Positions 1-6,382 of a stretch of DNA of 6,725 bases are shown in pieces; the first letter of the stretch is position 1; every line of letters starts with the position of its first letter. The translations under genes and the position numbers were made by a program. The stretch covers positions 1 to 6,725 of the forward strand of contig CALGFL010000475.1 of NCBI GenBank assembly GCA_937881145.1, written 5' to 3'. This DNA comes from an uncultured Bordetella sp. GTDB taxonomy: Bacteria; Pseudomonadota; Gammaproteobacteria; Burkholderiales; Burkholderiaceae_B. The notes under the pieces were generated by a model. The model worked only from the letters and a program-made list of their open reading frames with translations. It made no database searches and had not been told where the DNA came from.

Positions 1-484
1 CTGCGACGCGAATCGAATCGGCCAATCTGCGCTTCATGAACGCGGTAGCGCGCCGTACCACCAGCTCGGCTTCGTCCACGTGGCGGCCGTGGCCGGCGAG
101 ACTGCCCAGTAGCAGGGTCGACCACGCTTGTTGATACGCCGGCGCGAGCAGCGTACGGGGGGCCAGAGCGTGCATAGAGTCGAGCAGGCCGTGGACGCCT
201 GGATCGACGGCGAAGAAAACCGGCACTTCAGCATGGTCCAGGGCCGGCATCCCCCCATCTGTCGGCACATCGAGCACGATGAAGGCATTGGCCTGCCTGG
301 CGAGAAACGCATGCTGGCAGCCGGCCGGGACGAACGCGCCGATGCTCCCGCCGACCCGCCCCGCCTCGCGCCCTACTTCGATCTCGAGCATGCCTCGATA
401 CGGCATGATGACCTGATGGTAGTCATGCCGATGCCGTTCGATCTCGCCGGAGTAATGCCTGATGTCGATGCGGGTGCCGTTCAT
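1..484 (-). CDS. AraC-family transcriptional regulator, N-terminal sensor half (partial)
   Basis: The frame is open from an ATG at 484 to the window edge, giving 161 codons. The C-terminal DNA-binding part would lie off the left side. The visible part looks like the cupin-type ligand-binding arm of AraC-family activators. There is a His-rich segment, HRHDYHQVIMPYRG, at residues 18-31, then a Gly-rich strand region and FVPAGCQHAF at 51-60, which is typical of the small beta-barrel. Residues 110-161 are helical, as in the linker before the HTH domain. The start is supported by a purine-rich stretch (GGGAAAAG) just upstream and by agreement with the domain's usual beginning. The gene diverges from the EamA transporter with 64 bp between them, so it probably controls that transporter and itself in response to a small molecule. 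The ligand is unknown. The family call comes from the sensor half only, because the helix-turn-helix cannot be seen. Confidence 0.8.
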   Translation of the reverse strand, partial: MNGTRIDIRHYSGEIERHRHDYHQVIMPYRGMLEIEVGREAGRVGGSIGAFVPAGCQHAFLARQANAFIVLDVPTDGGMPALDHAEVPVFFAVDPGVHGLLDSMHALAPRTLLAPAYQQAWSTLLLGSLAGHGRHVDEAELVVRRATAFMKRRLADSIRVA

Positions 485-548
485 TTTCTTTTCCCGCTTT
501 TTTCGCCGGGGCGGGACATCCGCGACGGCATTTCAGTGGGGTACATTG
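485..548. promoter_or_regulatory. Divergent intergenic region of the AraC regulator and EamA transporter
   Basis: These 64 bp separate two divergent starts and must carry the 5' signals of both genes, although promoters may extend into the coding parts. A pyrimidine-rich tract runs from about 485 to 503. An inverted repeat TCCCGC (492-497) / GCGGGA (511-516) sits in the middle and could be an operator half-site pair or a short hairpin in the regulator's leader. GGGG at 538-541 lies 7 nt before the transporter ATG and is its likely ribosome binding site. I see no convincing -35/-10 pair in either direction. Confidence 0.45.
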
Positions 549-1484
549 ATGCGCATTATTCGTCGCGGCCCAGTAATGCCCAGTATGCGTCCTGACTCCG
601 TAATTGCCAATCGATCGACCCGGTACCAAAGTATCGCGCTGATACTGGTTTCCATGTTTTGCTTCGCCGTCGTTGACGCTCTTGGCAAGGCCGTGACTCT
701 TCGCTATCCGGCAAACGAAGTCACTTTCTTTCGCATGCTGTTTGGAATTGTGCCGGCGCTCGCCGTGTGCCTGTGCGGGCGCGCCATAGGCGCCCGCATT
801 CGCAACCTGGACCTCCGGGGGCAGACGATCCGCGCCATGACGCTCATCGGAGCCTCGGCTTTTTTCTTCGCGGGCCTTCCCTACCTGCCCTTGAGCGAGG
901 CGGTGGCAATCGTTTATTCGGAAGCCCTTTTCGTCATCGTTCTTGCTCCCGTTCTGCTTGGGGAACGGCTGTTCCTGCGCAATGCGATGTCGGCGTTGCT
1001 CGGCTTCATCGGCGTTCTGCTCGTTATTCGTCCGCAGGGTGCATTGTCGAACTGGATCGGGCCGGCCTTCCTGATATCAAGCGCGGTATTCGGCGCGCTC
1101 TCGATGATACAGATACGACGCATCAAACCCGGCGACGACTCCGGCATAACCGTATTGTTTTTCACGGTTGTCGGCACCGCGGTGACCGGGGCTTCCCTGT
1201 TCTTTGCCTGGCGGATCCCGACGATCGAGGACTTGACGATCATGGCCTTGCTTGCCGCTTTCGCGACCGCAGGCCAACTTCTTTTCACCGTTGCCGTACG
1301 GCGGGCAAACGCCGCGGCTCTTGCGCCCTACACCTATACCAGCATCCTATGGGCGGCACTCTTGGGCTACGTAATCTGGGGAGAGACGCTCAGCGTCGTT
1401 CCGATGGTCGGGATCATGCTGATCGTAGGCAGCTCGATCGCGTTGGCGATCCGCGAAGAGCCGCGCGAAGGCCCGGCGGTTTAG
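549..1484 (+). CDS. EamA/DMT-superfamily transporter, 10 predicted membrane helices
   Basis: The 311-residue product is an inner-membrane carrier of the drug/metabolite transporter type, with two EamA repeats of about five helices each. By eye the helices fall near residues 28-46, 58-76, 95-113, 118-138, 146-162, 168-188, 199-221, 228-247, 257-277 and 283-301. Each repeat ends in the family's hallmark: VLAPVLLGERL around 131-141 and a similar LLGYVIWGETLS at 271-282, followed by a hydrophobic helix. The length matches the family norm of about 300. The start at 549 has GGGG 7 nt upstream. ATGs at 576 and 585 lack such a site, and an in-frame ATG at 462 would overlap the divergent regulator. 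Such carriers move amino acids, metabolites or drugs, and nothing here identifies the substrate. Many codons end in A or T, unlike the genes downstream, which hints at a different history. The divergent AraC-type gene is the likely regulator. Confidence 0.88.
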   Translation: MRIIRRGPVMPSMRPDSVIANRSTRYQSIALILVSMFCFAVVDALGKAVTLRYPANEVTFFRMLFGIVPALAVCLCGRAIGARIRNLDLRGQTIRAMTLIGASAFFFAGLPYLPLSEAVAIVYSEALFVIVLAPVLLGERLFLRNAMSALLGFIGVLLVIRPQGALSNWIGPAFLISSAVFGALSMIQIRRIKPGDDSGITVLFFTVVGTAVTGASLFFAWRIPTIEDLTIMALLAAFATAGQLLFTVAVRRANAAALAPYTYTSILWAALLGYVIWGETLSVVPMVGIMLIVGSSIALAIREEPREGPAV

Positions 1485-1550
1485 TATTTCAAGATCATTG
1501 TCGATGAGGAAAATCTTCATCACACTTCCGGTGCGTTTTACAACCAGGCA

Positions 1551-1557
1551 AGAGGAG
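1551..1557 (+). promoter_or_regulatory. Ribosome binding site of the ketopantoate reductase-family gene
   Basis: AGAGGAG lies 6 nt before the ATG at 1564. This near-consensus Shine-Dalgarno fixes the start there rather than at the in-frame TTG at 1498 or ATG at 1504, which would add residues unlike the family before the Rossmann fold. The rest of the 79-bp gap after the transporter stop holds an imperfect stem-loop (GATGAGG 1503-1509 / CTTCATC 1515-1521, with one G-U pair) but no T-run. There is no clear terminator, so read-through from the transporter is possible. Confidence 0.8.
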
Positions 1558-1563
1558 TCCGAT

Positions 1564-2475
1564 ATGAAAGTCGCAGTCATGGGCGCGGGAGCGGTGGGAT
1601 GCTACTACGGCGCCATGCTGGCGCGCGCGGGACACGAAGTCGTGCTGATCGGCCGCGCCCAGCACGTGCAGGCCGTCGAGCGCGATGGCCTGCGCCTGCA
1701 AACGCGGCAGTTCGACGAACGCATCGGCCCCCCGCGCATCCGGGCCAGCGTCGATCCGGCCGCGGTCGCCGGCGCGCAGCTCGTGCTGTTCTGCGTGAAG
1801 TCGCCCGATACCGAAAGCGCAGGCGCATCCATCGGGCCGCACCTGGCCGCCGACGCGCTCGTGCTGGCGCTGCAGAACGGCGTGGACAACGCCGAGCGCC
1901 TGCGCGGCGCGATCGCGCAGGAAGTCGCGGCGGCCGTGGTGTATGTGGCGACCGAAATGGCGGGGCCGGGCCACGTGCGTCATCACGGCCGGGGCGAGCT
2001 CGTCATCGAGCCTTCTTCGCAAAGCGAGGCCGTGGCGCGCGCGCTCGCCGCGGCGGGCGTGCCCACCGAGGTATCGGCCAACGTGCGCGGCGCGCTCTGG
2101 GCCAAGCTGATCATCAACTGCGCCTACAACGCGCTTTCGGCCATCTCGCAACTGCCTTACGGCCGCCTCGTGGCCGGCGCCGGCGTGCGCGACTGCATGC
2201 GCGACGTGGTGGCCGAATGCATCGCCGTCGCCCAGGCCGAAGGCGTGATCCTGCCGCAGGATGTCGGACAGGCCGTGCACCGCATCGCCGAATCCATGCC
2301 GGGCCAATACTCCTCCACGGCTCAGGACGTGGCACGCGGCAAGCGCAGCGAAATCGACCACCTTAACGGCCTCGTCGTCAAACGCGGCGAGGCGCTCGGC
2401 GTGGCGACCCCCACGAACCGGTTGTTGCACACGCTTGTAAAACTCATCGAAGACAAGGCAAGTGGCGCGATCTGA
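1564..2475 (+). CDS. panE: 2-dehydropantoate 2-reductase (ketopantoate reductase) family protein
   Basis: The 303-residue cytoplasmic oxidoreductase matches the ApbA/PanE family, which reduces 2-dehydropantoate to pantoate with NADPH in the pantothenate/CoA pathway. The N-terminal Rossmann fold (about 1-165) opens with GAGAVG at 7-12, the dinucleotide-binding loop. CVKS at 77-80 and LQNGVDN at 103-109 are the conserved segments beside the nicotinamide. The C-terminal helical domain (about 172-298) carries the catalytic lysine in WAKLIINCAYN (K181) and the substrate-binding glutamate in RSEIDHLNG (E263). All expected key residues are therefore present and the length is normal. The gene is not next to other pantothenate genes. 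Burkholderiales often carry several paralogues of this family, some probably acting on other 2-oxo acids, so the physiological substrate is less sure than the family and the symbol denotes family membership. Its strong G/C third-position bias contrasts with the transporter upstream. Confidence 0.85.
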   Translation: MKVAVMGAGAVGCYYGAMLARAGHEVVLIGRAQHVQAVERDGLRLQTRQFDERIGPPRIRASVDPAAVAGAQLVLFCVKSPDTESAGASIGPHLAADALVLALQNGVDNAERLRGAIAQEVAAAVVYVATEMAGPGHVRHHGRGELVIEPSSQSEAVARALAAAGVPTEVSANVRGALWAKLIINCAYNALSAISQLPYGRLVAGAGVRDCMRDVVAECIAVAQAEGVILPQDVGQAVHRIAESMPGQYSSTAQDVARGKRSEIDHLNGLVVKRGEALGVATPTNRLLHTLVKLIEDKASGAI

Positions 2476-2497
2476 GCCTATTTTTACGAGAAAACAC

Positions 2498-2525
2498 TGG
2501 ACAGCTCCTGATCTTTTTGTATGAT
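2498..2525 (+). promoter_or_regulatory. Sigma-70-type promoter of the c-di-GMP signalling gene
   Basis: TGGACA at 2498-2503 (five of six matches to TTGACA) is followed after a 16-nt spacer by TATGAT at 2520-2525 (five of six to TATAAT). It lies in the only AT-rich stretch between the reductase stop and the signalling gene. Transcription would start near 2532 and give a leader of about 120 nt. This is the best promoter match in the window. It has not been tested. Confidence 0.65.
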
Positions 2526-2538
2526 CGAAAATTGGTAA

Positions 2539-2560
2539 GCGTCTGTAGCGCCCCAGACGC
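2539..2560 (+). other. Stem-loop 1 in the leader of the c-di-GMP gene
   Basis: GCGTCTG (2539-2545) and CAGACGC (2554-2560) form a perfect 7-bp stem around an 8-nt loop. It begins only a few nucleotides after the predicted transcription start. No T-run follows on the plus strand, so it is unlikely to be a terminator for the reductase gene. A 5'-terminal hairpin that protects the mRNA, or part of a regulatory leader, fits better. Confidence 0.5.
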
Positions 2561-2585
2561 GAAACGCGTGGATACCGATCTGAGG

Positions 2586-2630
2586 CCGCGCCTTTGCGGG
2601 ATGACATCACTCCATTCCGACAAGGCGCGG
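2586..2630 (+). other. Stem-loop 2 just upstream of the ribosome binding site
   Basis: CCGCGCCTT (2586-2594) and AAGGCGCGG (2622-2630) form a perfect 9-bp stem around a 27-nt loop. The stem ends 6 nt before the Shine-Dalgarno sequence. The loop contains CTCC at 2610-2613, complementary to GGAG at 2640-2643, and CCTTT at 2591-2595 is complementary to AAAGG at 2637-2641. Alternative pairings that hide the ribosome site are therefore possible. No known riboswitch class was recognised. Confidence 0.45.
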
Positions 2631-2636
2631 GTCAGG

Positions 2637-2643
2637 AAAGGAG
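2637..2643 (+). promoter_or_regulatory. Ribosome binding site that sets a GTG start
   Basis: AAAGGAG lies 7 nt before GTG at 2651, a near-ideal Shine-Dalgarno arrangement. It favours the GTG over an in-frame TTG at 2594, which lies inside stem-loop 2 and has only a poor TGAGG far upstream. Confidence 0.75.
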
Positions 2644-2650
2644 ACGGTCC

Positions 2651-4849
2651 GTGAAGTGCCCCCCTGCGTCACCGGTGGAAACGGAAAGACTTGCAGCCCT
2701 GTCCGAATACGAGCTGGGCAAGAACGCGCCCTTGCCCAGTCTCGATCCCGTCGTTCGCATCGCCGCGCGCATGTTCGGCATGCCGGTCGCCGCGGTCAAC
2801 ATGATCGGCAGCGACCATGTCTTCTTTGCGGCGGCGACAGGCTTCGATGGCGCCGACGTCGACATGAGCCGCGATGCATCGTTCTGCGCGCATGCGATCC
2901 TGCAGGACAAGGTGATGATCGTGCCCGACGCGACGCTCGATGCGCGCTTTCATGACAATCCGCTCGTCTCGGGGCCGACCCACGTGCGGTTTTATGCAGG
3001 TGTTCCGATACTGTCCGCGCAAGGCTACCCGCTCGGGGCGTTGTGCGTGATAGACACCAAGCCCAACCCCGATTTCTCGGCGCAAGACGCGCAGCGCCTG
3101 CGCGAGCTCGCCAGCATGGCAACCGACCGGCTGGAATTGCGCCGCATCGAATTGTCCTCCGAGAGGGTTGCCGTCCCTGCCCACGACCCCGAGTGGCAGG
3201 CCCCTACCGCCATGATCCGCTTCGATTCGCGTGGCATCATCCTCGACTGGAACGAAAGCGCGGCCGCCTTGTATGGATACGATCTCGCCGAGGGCCCGGG
3301 ACGCCCGTTGGAGATGCTCGCGCCCGAGCGCGGCCGCAACGCCCAGCGCGAATTGATCGCGCTGGCGGCGGCGGCCGGCTCCCTCGAGGGCATACCGGTG
3401 CCGTCGGAAGTGCGCGGACTGCGGCGCGACGGGACCGAGTTCCCGCTGGGTTTCTCGCTGTTCTGTTGGCGCGAGGAAGGCAGGCTGATCTTCAATGCGC
3501 ATTTTCAGGATCTGTCCGCGCTGCGCCACGAAAAAGAATTGCTGCGCCAGCTTGCCAATACGGACGTCCTCACCGGCGTCGCCAACCGCACCCACTTTTA
3601 CCGCCGCGCCCAGGCCGCGGTGGTCGACGCACGCCCTGCCGCCGTGATCATGGTCGATCTCGACGGATTCAAGGACATCAACGACACGCTGGGGCACCCG
3701 GCGGGCGACACCGTGCTGCGCGAAGTCGCCCAGCGCCTGCTGCAGCTCGTGCAGCCGCAAGACACGGTGGCGCGCATGGGAGCGGACGAGTTCGCGCTGC
3801 TGCTGCCCGGCGTGACGGATGTCGACGAGGCGCGGCGCATTGCCCAGGCCGCGGCGCAAGCCATTGCCAGACCCGTCGTTGCCGATGGTCTCGATGTGAT
3901 GCACATTACGGCGTGCTGCGGCGTCGCCCTCGCGCCGCGGCACGCGCAGGAAGCGCTGGAACTGATCGGCGACGCGGACCTGGCCCTCATCAAGGCGAAG
4001 CGGTCCGGGCGCGGCCAGACCTTCATGTTCGCCATGGCCTTGCGCATGGAAGTGGTGACGCGCCGGCTGTACAGCATGGAATTGCAGCGTGCCGTCAACG
4101 ACGGCGAGTTCATCCTGTTCTACCAACCGCAGGTCGATCTCGCCACGAACGAACTCATCGGCGCCGAGGCGCTGATCCGCTGGCGGCACCCGCGGCGCGG
4201 GCTCCTGTCGCCGGCCACGTTCCTGCCCTCGCTCGAATGCGGCCCGCTGGCGCCGACGGTCGGCGCGTGGATTCTCGAGGAAGCCTGCGCGCAGGCCGCG
4301 CTCTGGCGTCGCAGCGCAGCGCCGCAATTCCAGATAGGCGTCAACCTCTTCAGCGCGCAATTCCGCGTCGGCCATATCGACGAGACCATTCTGGCCGTGC
4401 TCAGGCGGCACGGCCTGCCGCCGCAAGCCCTCGAGCTCGAGGTGACCGAGAACATCGTTCTCGACGACGATGTGGTGCTGGCATCGCTGCAGCGCCTGCG
4501 CGGACTGGGCATCGGCATCGCCTTCGACGACTTCGGCACTGGCTACGCGTCGCTGAGCCTGCTCAAGCGCTATCCGCTCAGCCGCATCAAGATCGACCGC
4601 TCGTTCGTCATGGGCATGGTGCAGTCCGACCAGGATGCATCGGTCGTGCGCGCGATCATCGACATGGCGCGCAGTTTCGACCTGCAGACCATAGCCGAAG
4701 GGGTCGAAACACAGGAACAGCTCGACAATCTGCGCCGGCTCGGCTGCGGCCAGGGGCAGGGCTATCTCCTGGGCAAGCCCATGCCGGCCTGGGAGTTCGG
4801 CCAGACGTTCGGCTTGGACGCTTCCTGGCTCAATCAAAAGCGCGCGTAA
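2651..4849 (+). CDS. GAF-PAS-GGDEF-EAL protein, predicted c-di-GMP phosphodiesterase with variant GGDEF
   Basis: This 732-residue soluble protein (no signal peptide or membrane helix seen) belongs to cyclic-di-GMP turnover. From the GTG start it holds: a GAF sensor (about 13-163; FCAHAI 78-83, HVRFYAGVPI 111-120, LGALCVID 128-135); a PAS domain (about 184-290; IILDWNESAAALYGY 196-210); a GGDEF domain (about 300-458; VDLDGFKDIND 335-345, NDTLGHPAGD 344-353); and an EAL domain (about 475-722). The signature loop reads GADEF (377-381), with Ala for the second Gly. The position of the RxxD inhibitory site holds QPQD (368-371). The EAL site looks complete: EAL 506-508, N565, ELEVTEN 595-601, DDFGTG 626-631, K647 in KIDRSF, AEGVE 682-686 and GQGY 702-705. 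The likely role is therefore c-di-GMP hydrolysis to pGpG, tuned by GAF/PAS signals, with GGDEF either weakly active or a GTP-binding regulator. It stands alone behind its own promoter. The GAF and PAS ligands are unknown. Confidence 0.93.
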   Translation: MKCPPASPVETERLAALSEYELGKNAPLPSLDPVVRIAARMFGMPVAAVNMIGSDHVFFAAATGFDGADVDMSRDASFCAHAILQDKVMIVPDATLDARFHDNPLVSGPTHVRFYAGVPILSAQGYPLGALCVIDTKPNPDFSAQDAQRLRELASMATDRLELRRIELSSERVAVPAHDPEWQAPTAMIRFDSRGIILDWNESAAALYGYDLAEGPGRPLEMLAPERGRNAQRELIALAAAAGSLEGIPVPSEVRGLRRDGTEFPLGFSLFCWREEGRLIFNAHFQDLSALRHEKELLRQLANTDVLTGVANRTHFYRRAQAAVVDARPAAVIMVDLDGFKDINDTLGHPAGDTVLREVAQRLLQLVQPQDTVARMGADEFALLLPGVTDVDEARRIAQAAAQAIARPVVADGLDVMHITACCGVALAPRHAQEALELIGDADLALIKAKRSGRGQTFMFAMALRMEVVTRRLYSMELQRAVNDGEFILFYQPQVDLATNELIGAEALIRWRHPRRGLLSPATFLPSLECGPLAPTVGAWILEEACAQAALWRRSAAPQFQIGVNLFSAQFRVGHIDETILAVLRRHGLPPQALELEVTENIVLDDDVVLASLQRLRGLGIGIAFDDFGTGYASLSLLKRYPLSRIKIDRSFVMGMVQSDQDASVVRAIIDMARSFDLQTIAEGVETQEQLDNLRRLGCGQGQGYLLGKPMPAWEFGQTFGLDASWLNQKRA

Positions 4850-4859
4850 ATCCCGCGCT
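4836..4859 (-). terminator. Possible weak Rho-independent terminator of the oxygenase operon
   Basis: Read on the minus strand, AGCGCG (4859-4854) and CGCGCT (4844-4839) form a 6-bp stem with a 9-nt loop, and TTTT follows at 4839-4836 (the last stem T is also the first of this run). It lies about 100 nt past the operon's last stop and overlaps the end of the convergent c-di-GMP gene. The short T-run makes it a weak candidate. Confidence 0.35.
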
Positions 4860-4913
4860 CATGCCGCCCGCGGCCCAATCCACCGATACCGTGCAAGACG
4901 CATAAGACGAATG

Positions 4914-4929
4914 GCCAGCGCCGGCTGGC
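4914..4929. other. Strong stem-loop between convergent genes
   Basis: GCCAGC (4914-4919) and GCTGGC (4924-4929) form a perfect 6-bp stem with a GCCG tetraloop in the 112-bp gap between the convergent c-di-GMP gene and oxygenase operon. No T-run follows on either side, so it is not a classical intrinsic terminator. It could stabilise 3' ends or slow polymerase. Nothing else, and no ORF I would defend, was seen in 4850-4961. Confidence 0.4.
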
Positions 4930-4961
4930 GGACGCGCCGATTCCAACGGGCTGCGCACGAC

Positions 4962-5663
4962 TCACCGGGCCTGGTGGAAGATCAACTCCAGGCCTATCCG
5001 CTCCCCGCTGCACACGCGGCTGACCGCGTGCCTGAGATTGACCCGGTAATGGCCCCTGCCCCCCTTGAACGGGCGCTCGGCCGTGCCGATGATCGCCGCA
5101 TCGCCCCGCGCGAGCGGCAGCACCATCGGACGCGATTGCATGCGCGGACGCTGCTCCGTCATCACGAATTCGCCGCCTTGAAAATCTTCCCCCGGCTCGG
5201 ACAGCAGCGCAACAATCTGCAAGGGAAACACCTGTTCGCCGGCATTGCGCCGATGCAGCGGCAGATAGTCGTCCAGGCCCAGCCGGCTCAGATGAGATTG
5301 TCCCCGTGTCTGGCCCGCCTCCCGGTTGCGCCGGAGAAAGTCGTCCAGGCCACTCGGATAGCGATGATCGATCCCCAACGCTTCGTTCCAGCCATTGGCC
5401 ACGACGGCCAGATGCCGATAGAAATCCGCGCGCCACGCCTGCAGCGGCGCCGGCAGATCGGCGGCAAAGTAGAACAGCTCGCCGCGCCCTGTATCGCTCG
5501 ATGCCAGCGCCACGCGATGCGTGGCGCCCATGATCTCGGTCTGGCGCGTCAAATCGCGCATGGCATCCGTACCCAACAGGCCGGGCAGCAGGGCATGGCC
5601 CTCGATATCCAGCTGATCGGCGATATCCGCCCAATTCAGGCGCTCGATGTACGCATCAGTCAC
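4962..5663 (-). CDS. 2OG-Fe(II) oxygenase paralogue with a lost metal ligand (probable pseudoenzyme)
   Basis: The 233-residue product aligns along its length with the gene just upstream (shared: WADIA/WAQIG near the start, NGWNEALGI/NRWNSQLGI, VFPLQ, LLSEPG.DF.GGEFVMT, RH.V, LIFH), so the two are tandem paralogues. The C-terminal half keeps the jelly-roll features: GGEFVMTEQRPRMQSR 163-178, distal His H212 in LRHAV, and the presumed 2-oxoglutarate-binding R222. At the metal site the paralogue has HQD while this protein has HRR (H137, R138, R139), so the Asp is replaced by Arg. The conserved stretch before it is also changed, and the N-terminal VMARHGFGRGE becomes ALASSDTGRGE. Iron-dependent hydroxylation is therefore unlikely. 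A partner, scaffold or sensor role, or early decay, is possible, but the frame is intact. The start is GTG at 5663, overlapping the upstream stop as GTGA. With no Shine-Dalgarno of its own, translation is probably coupled. Confidence 0.85.
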   Translation of the reverse strand: MTDAYIERLNWADIADQLDIEGHALLPGLLGTDAMRDLTRQTEIMGATHRVALASSDTGRGELFYFAADLPAPLQAWRADFYRHLAVVANGWNEALGIDHRYPSGLDDFLRRNREAGQTRGQSHLSRLGLDDYLPLHRRNAGEQVFPLQIVALLSEPGEDFQGGEFVMTEQRPRMQSRPMVLPLARGDAAIIGTAERPFKGGRGHYRVNLRHAVSRVCSGERIGLELIFHQAR

Positions 5664-6382
5664 GTCGCGTCATGAAAAATGAGGCCCACGGTGTGGCGCT
5701 TGCCGCTGCGGATGCGGCAGACGCCGTGCCGCATGGCCACCTTGCGCAGGCCGCGCCGCGCCGGCGCCGGCCGTTGATTGACGGCGAACACCACCGCGTC
5801 CCCCTGGCGCAGCGCAACCACGTCCGCGCGCTGGCCCTGCGAGGAAAGCGCCGTCATGACGAATTCGCCGCCGGTGAAATCCCTGCCGGGCTCCGACAGC
5901 AGAATCACCGCCTGCAGCGGAAAGACGCACTCGCCGTAGAGGTCCTGGTGCAGGCAGTTGTAGTCGCCCTCGCCGTACTGAAGAATCAGCGGCGTGGGCC
6001 GCCTCTGGCCGGCCTCGTGGCACTGCTGCAGGAAAGCACCGAGCTCCGGCGGATACTGCGTGCCGATGCCCAGCTGCGAGTTCCAGCGATTGGCGATCGG
6101 CGCGAGCCGCTGGTACAGCATATGGCGCAGGCCGTCGAGCAGTGGCGGCAAGGGGTAGGCAAAGTACTTGTATTCACCGCGCCCGAATCCATGGCGAGCC
6201 ATGACGATACGCGAGCGAAAGCCCGACTCCCGCGGATAGAGCGCGGCGAGCTCATCGCATTGCCGCGCAGCCAGGAAGCCGGGCAGCACCACATTGCCGT
6301 ACATATCGAGCGAACGCCCGATCTGCGCCCAGTCGTATGCCGCAAGTGTCATGACGCCGTGGCGGCTTGCCGAGGCCTTCAT
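5660..6382 (-). CDS. 2OG-Fe(II) dioxygenase, Oxygenase-NA (DUF2086)-like
   Basis: The 240-residue cytoplasmic protein looks like a complete non-heme Fe(II)/2-oxoglutarate oxygenase. The metal triad is H145 and D147 in YNCLHQDLYGE (141-151) plus the distal His H219 in MRHGV. R229, ten residues on, is the expected 2-oxoglutarate anchor, and the end LIFHDA is typical. Other conserved blocks are VMARHGFGRGEYKYFAYPLP (60-79), NRWNSQLGI (98-106) and LLSEPGRDFTGGEF (161-174). From memory these match the bacterial family Pfam names Oxygenase-NA, described as acting in oxidative repair of alkylated DNA. That function is annotation-level and the true substrate is not shown here. No ada or alk gene is in view. 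The ATG at 6382 overlaps the stop of the small ORF upstream (ATGA) and has no ribosome site. A second ATG at 6352 (residue 11) would fit the paralogue's N-terminal length better but also lacks one. Confidence 0.88.
   Translation of the reverse strand: MKASASRHGVMTLAAYDWAQIGRSLDMYGNVVLPGFLAARQCDELAALYPRESGFRSRIVMARHGFGRGEYKYFAYPLPPLLDGLRHMLYQRLAPIANRWNSQLGIGTQYPPELGAFLQQCHEAGQRRPTPLILQYGEGDYNCLHQDLYGECVFPLQAVILLSEPGRDFTGGEFVMTALSSQGQRADVVALRQGDAVVFAVNQRPAPARRGLRKVAMRHGVCRIRSGKRHTVGLIFHDAT

Noticed and set aside
128..595. A 155-codon plus-strand frame at the left end
   Set aside because: The opposite strand reads as an AraC-type sensor domain with convincing motifs, and this frame is its shadow.
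2539..2560. Stem-loop 1 as a terminator of the reductase gene
   Set aside because: No T-run follows on the plus strand, and it lies downstream of a good promoter for the next gene.
1495..2610. A 371-codon antisense frame over the reductase gene
   Set aside because: It has low-complexity Arg/Gly/His/Asp composition and no family features, and it opposes a well-supported gene.
2594..2650. TTG at 2594 as the start of the c-di-GMP gene
   Set aside because: It lies inside a perfect stem with a poor ribosome site, while GTG at 2651 has AAAGGAG at 7 nt and the added residues resemble no domain.
2530..2650. A GEMM-type c-di-GMP riboswitch in the leader of the c-di-GMP gene
   Set aside because: The leader has stems but lacks the conserved GEMM core sequences and tetraloop-receptor arrangement I would expect.
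2669..4837. A 722-codon open frame antisense to the c-di-GMP gene
   Set aside because: Its product is Arg/His/Asp/Ala-rich with no recognisable domain. It mirrors the G/C-biased codons of the sense gene, which carries full GAF, PAS, GGDEF and EAL motifs.
3043..4905. A 620-codon open frame on the plus strand in another phase of the c-di-GMP gene
   Set aside because: Arg/Ala/Pro-rich out-of-frame translation, a common artefact of GC-rich coding DNA.
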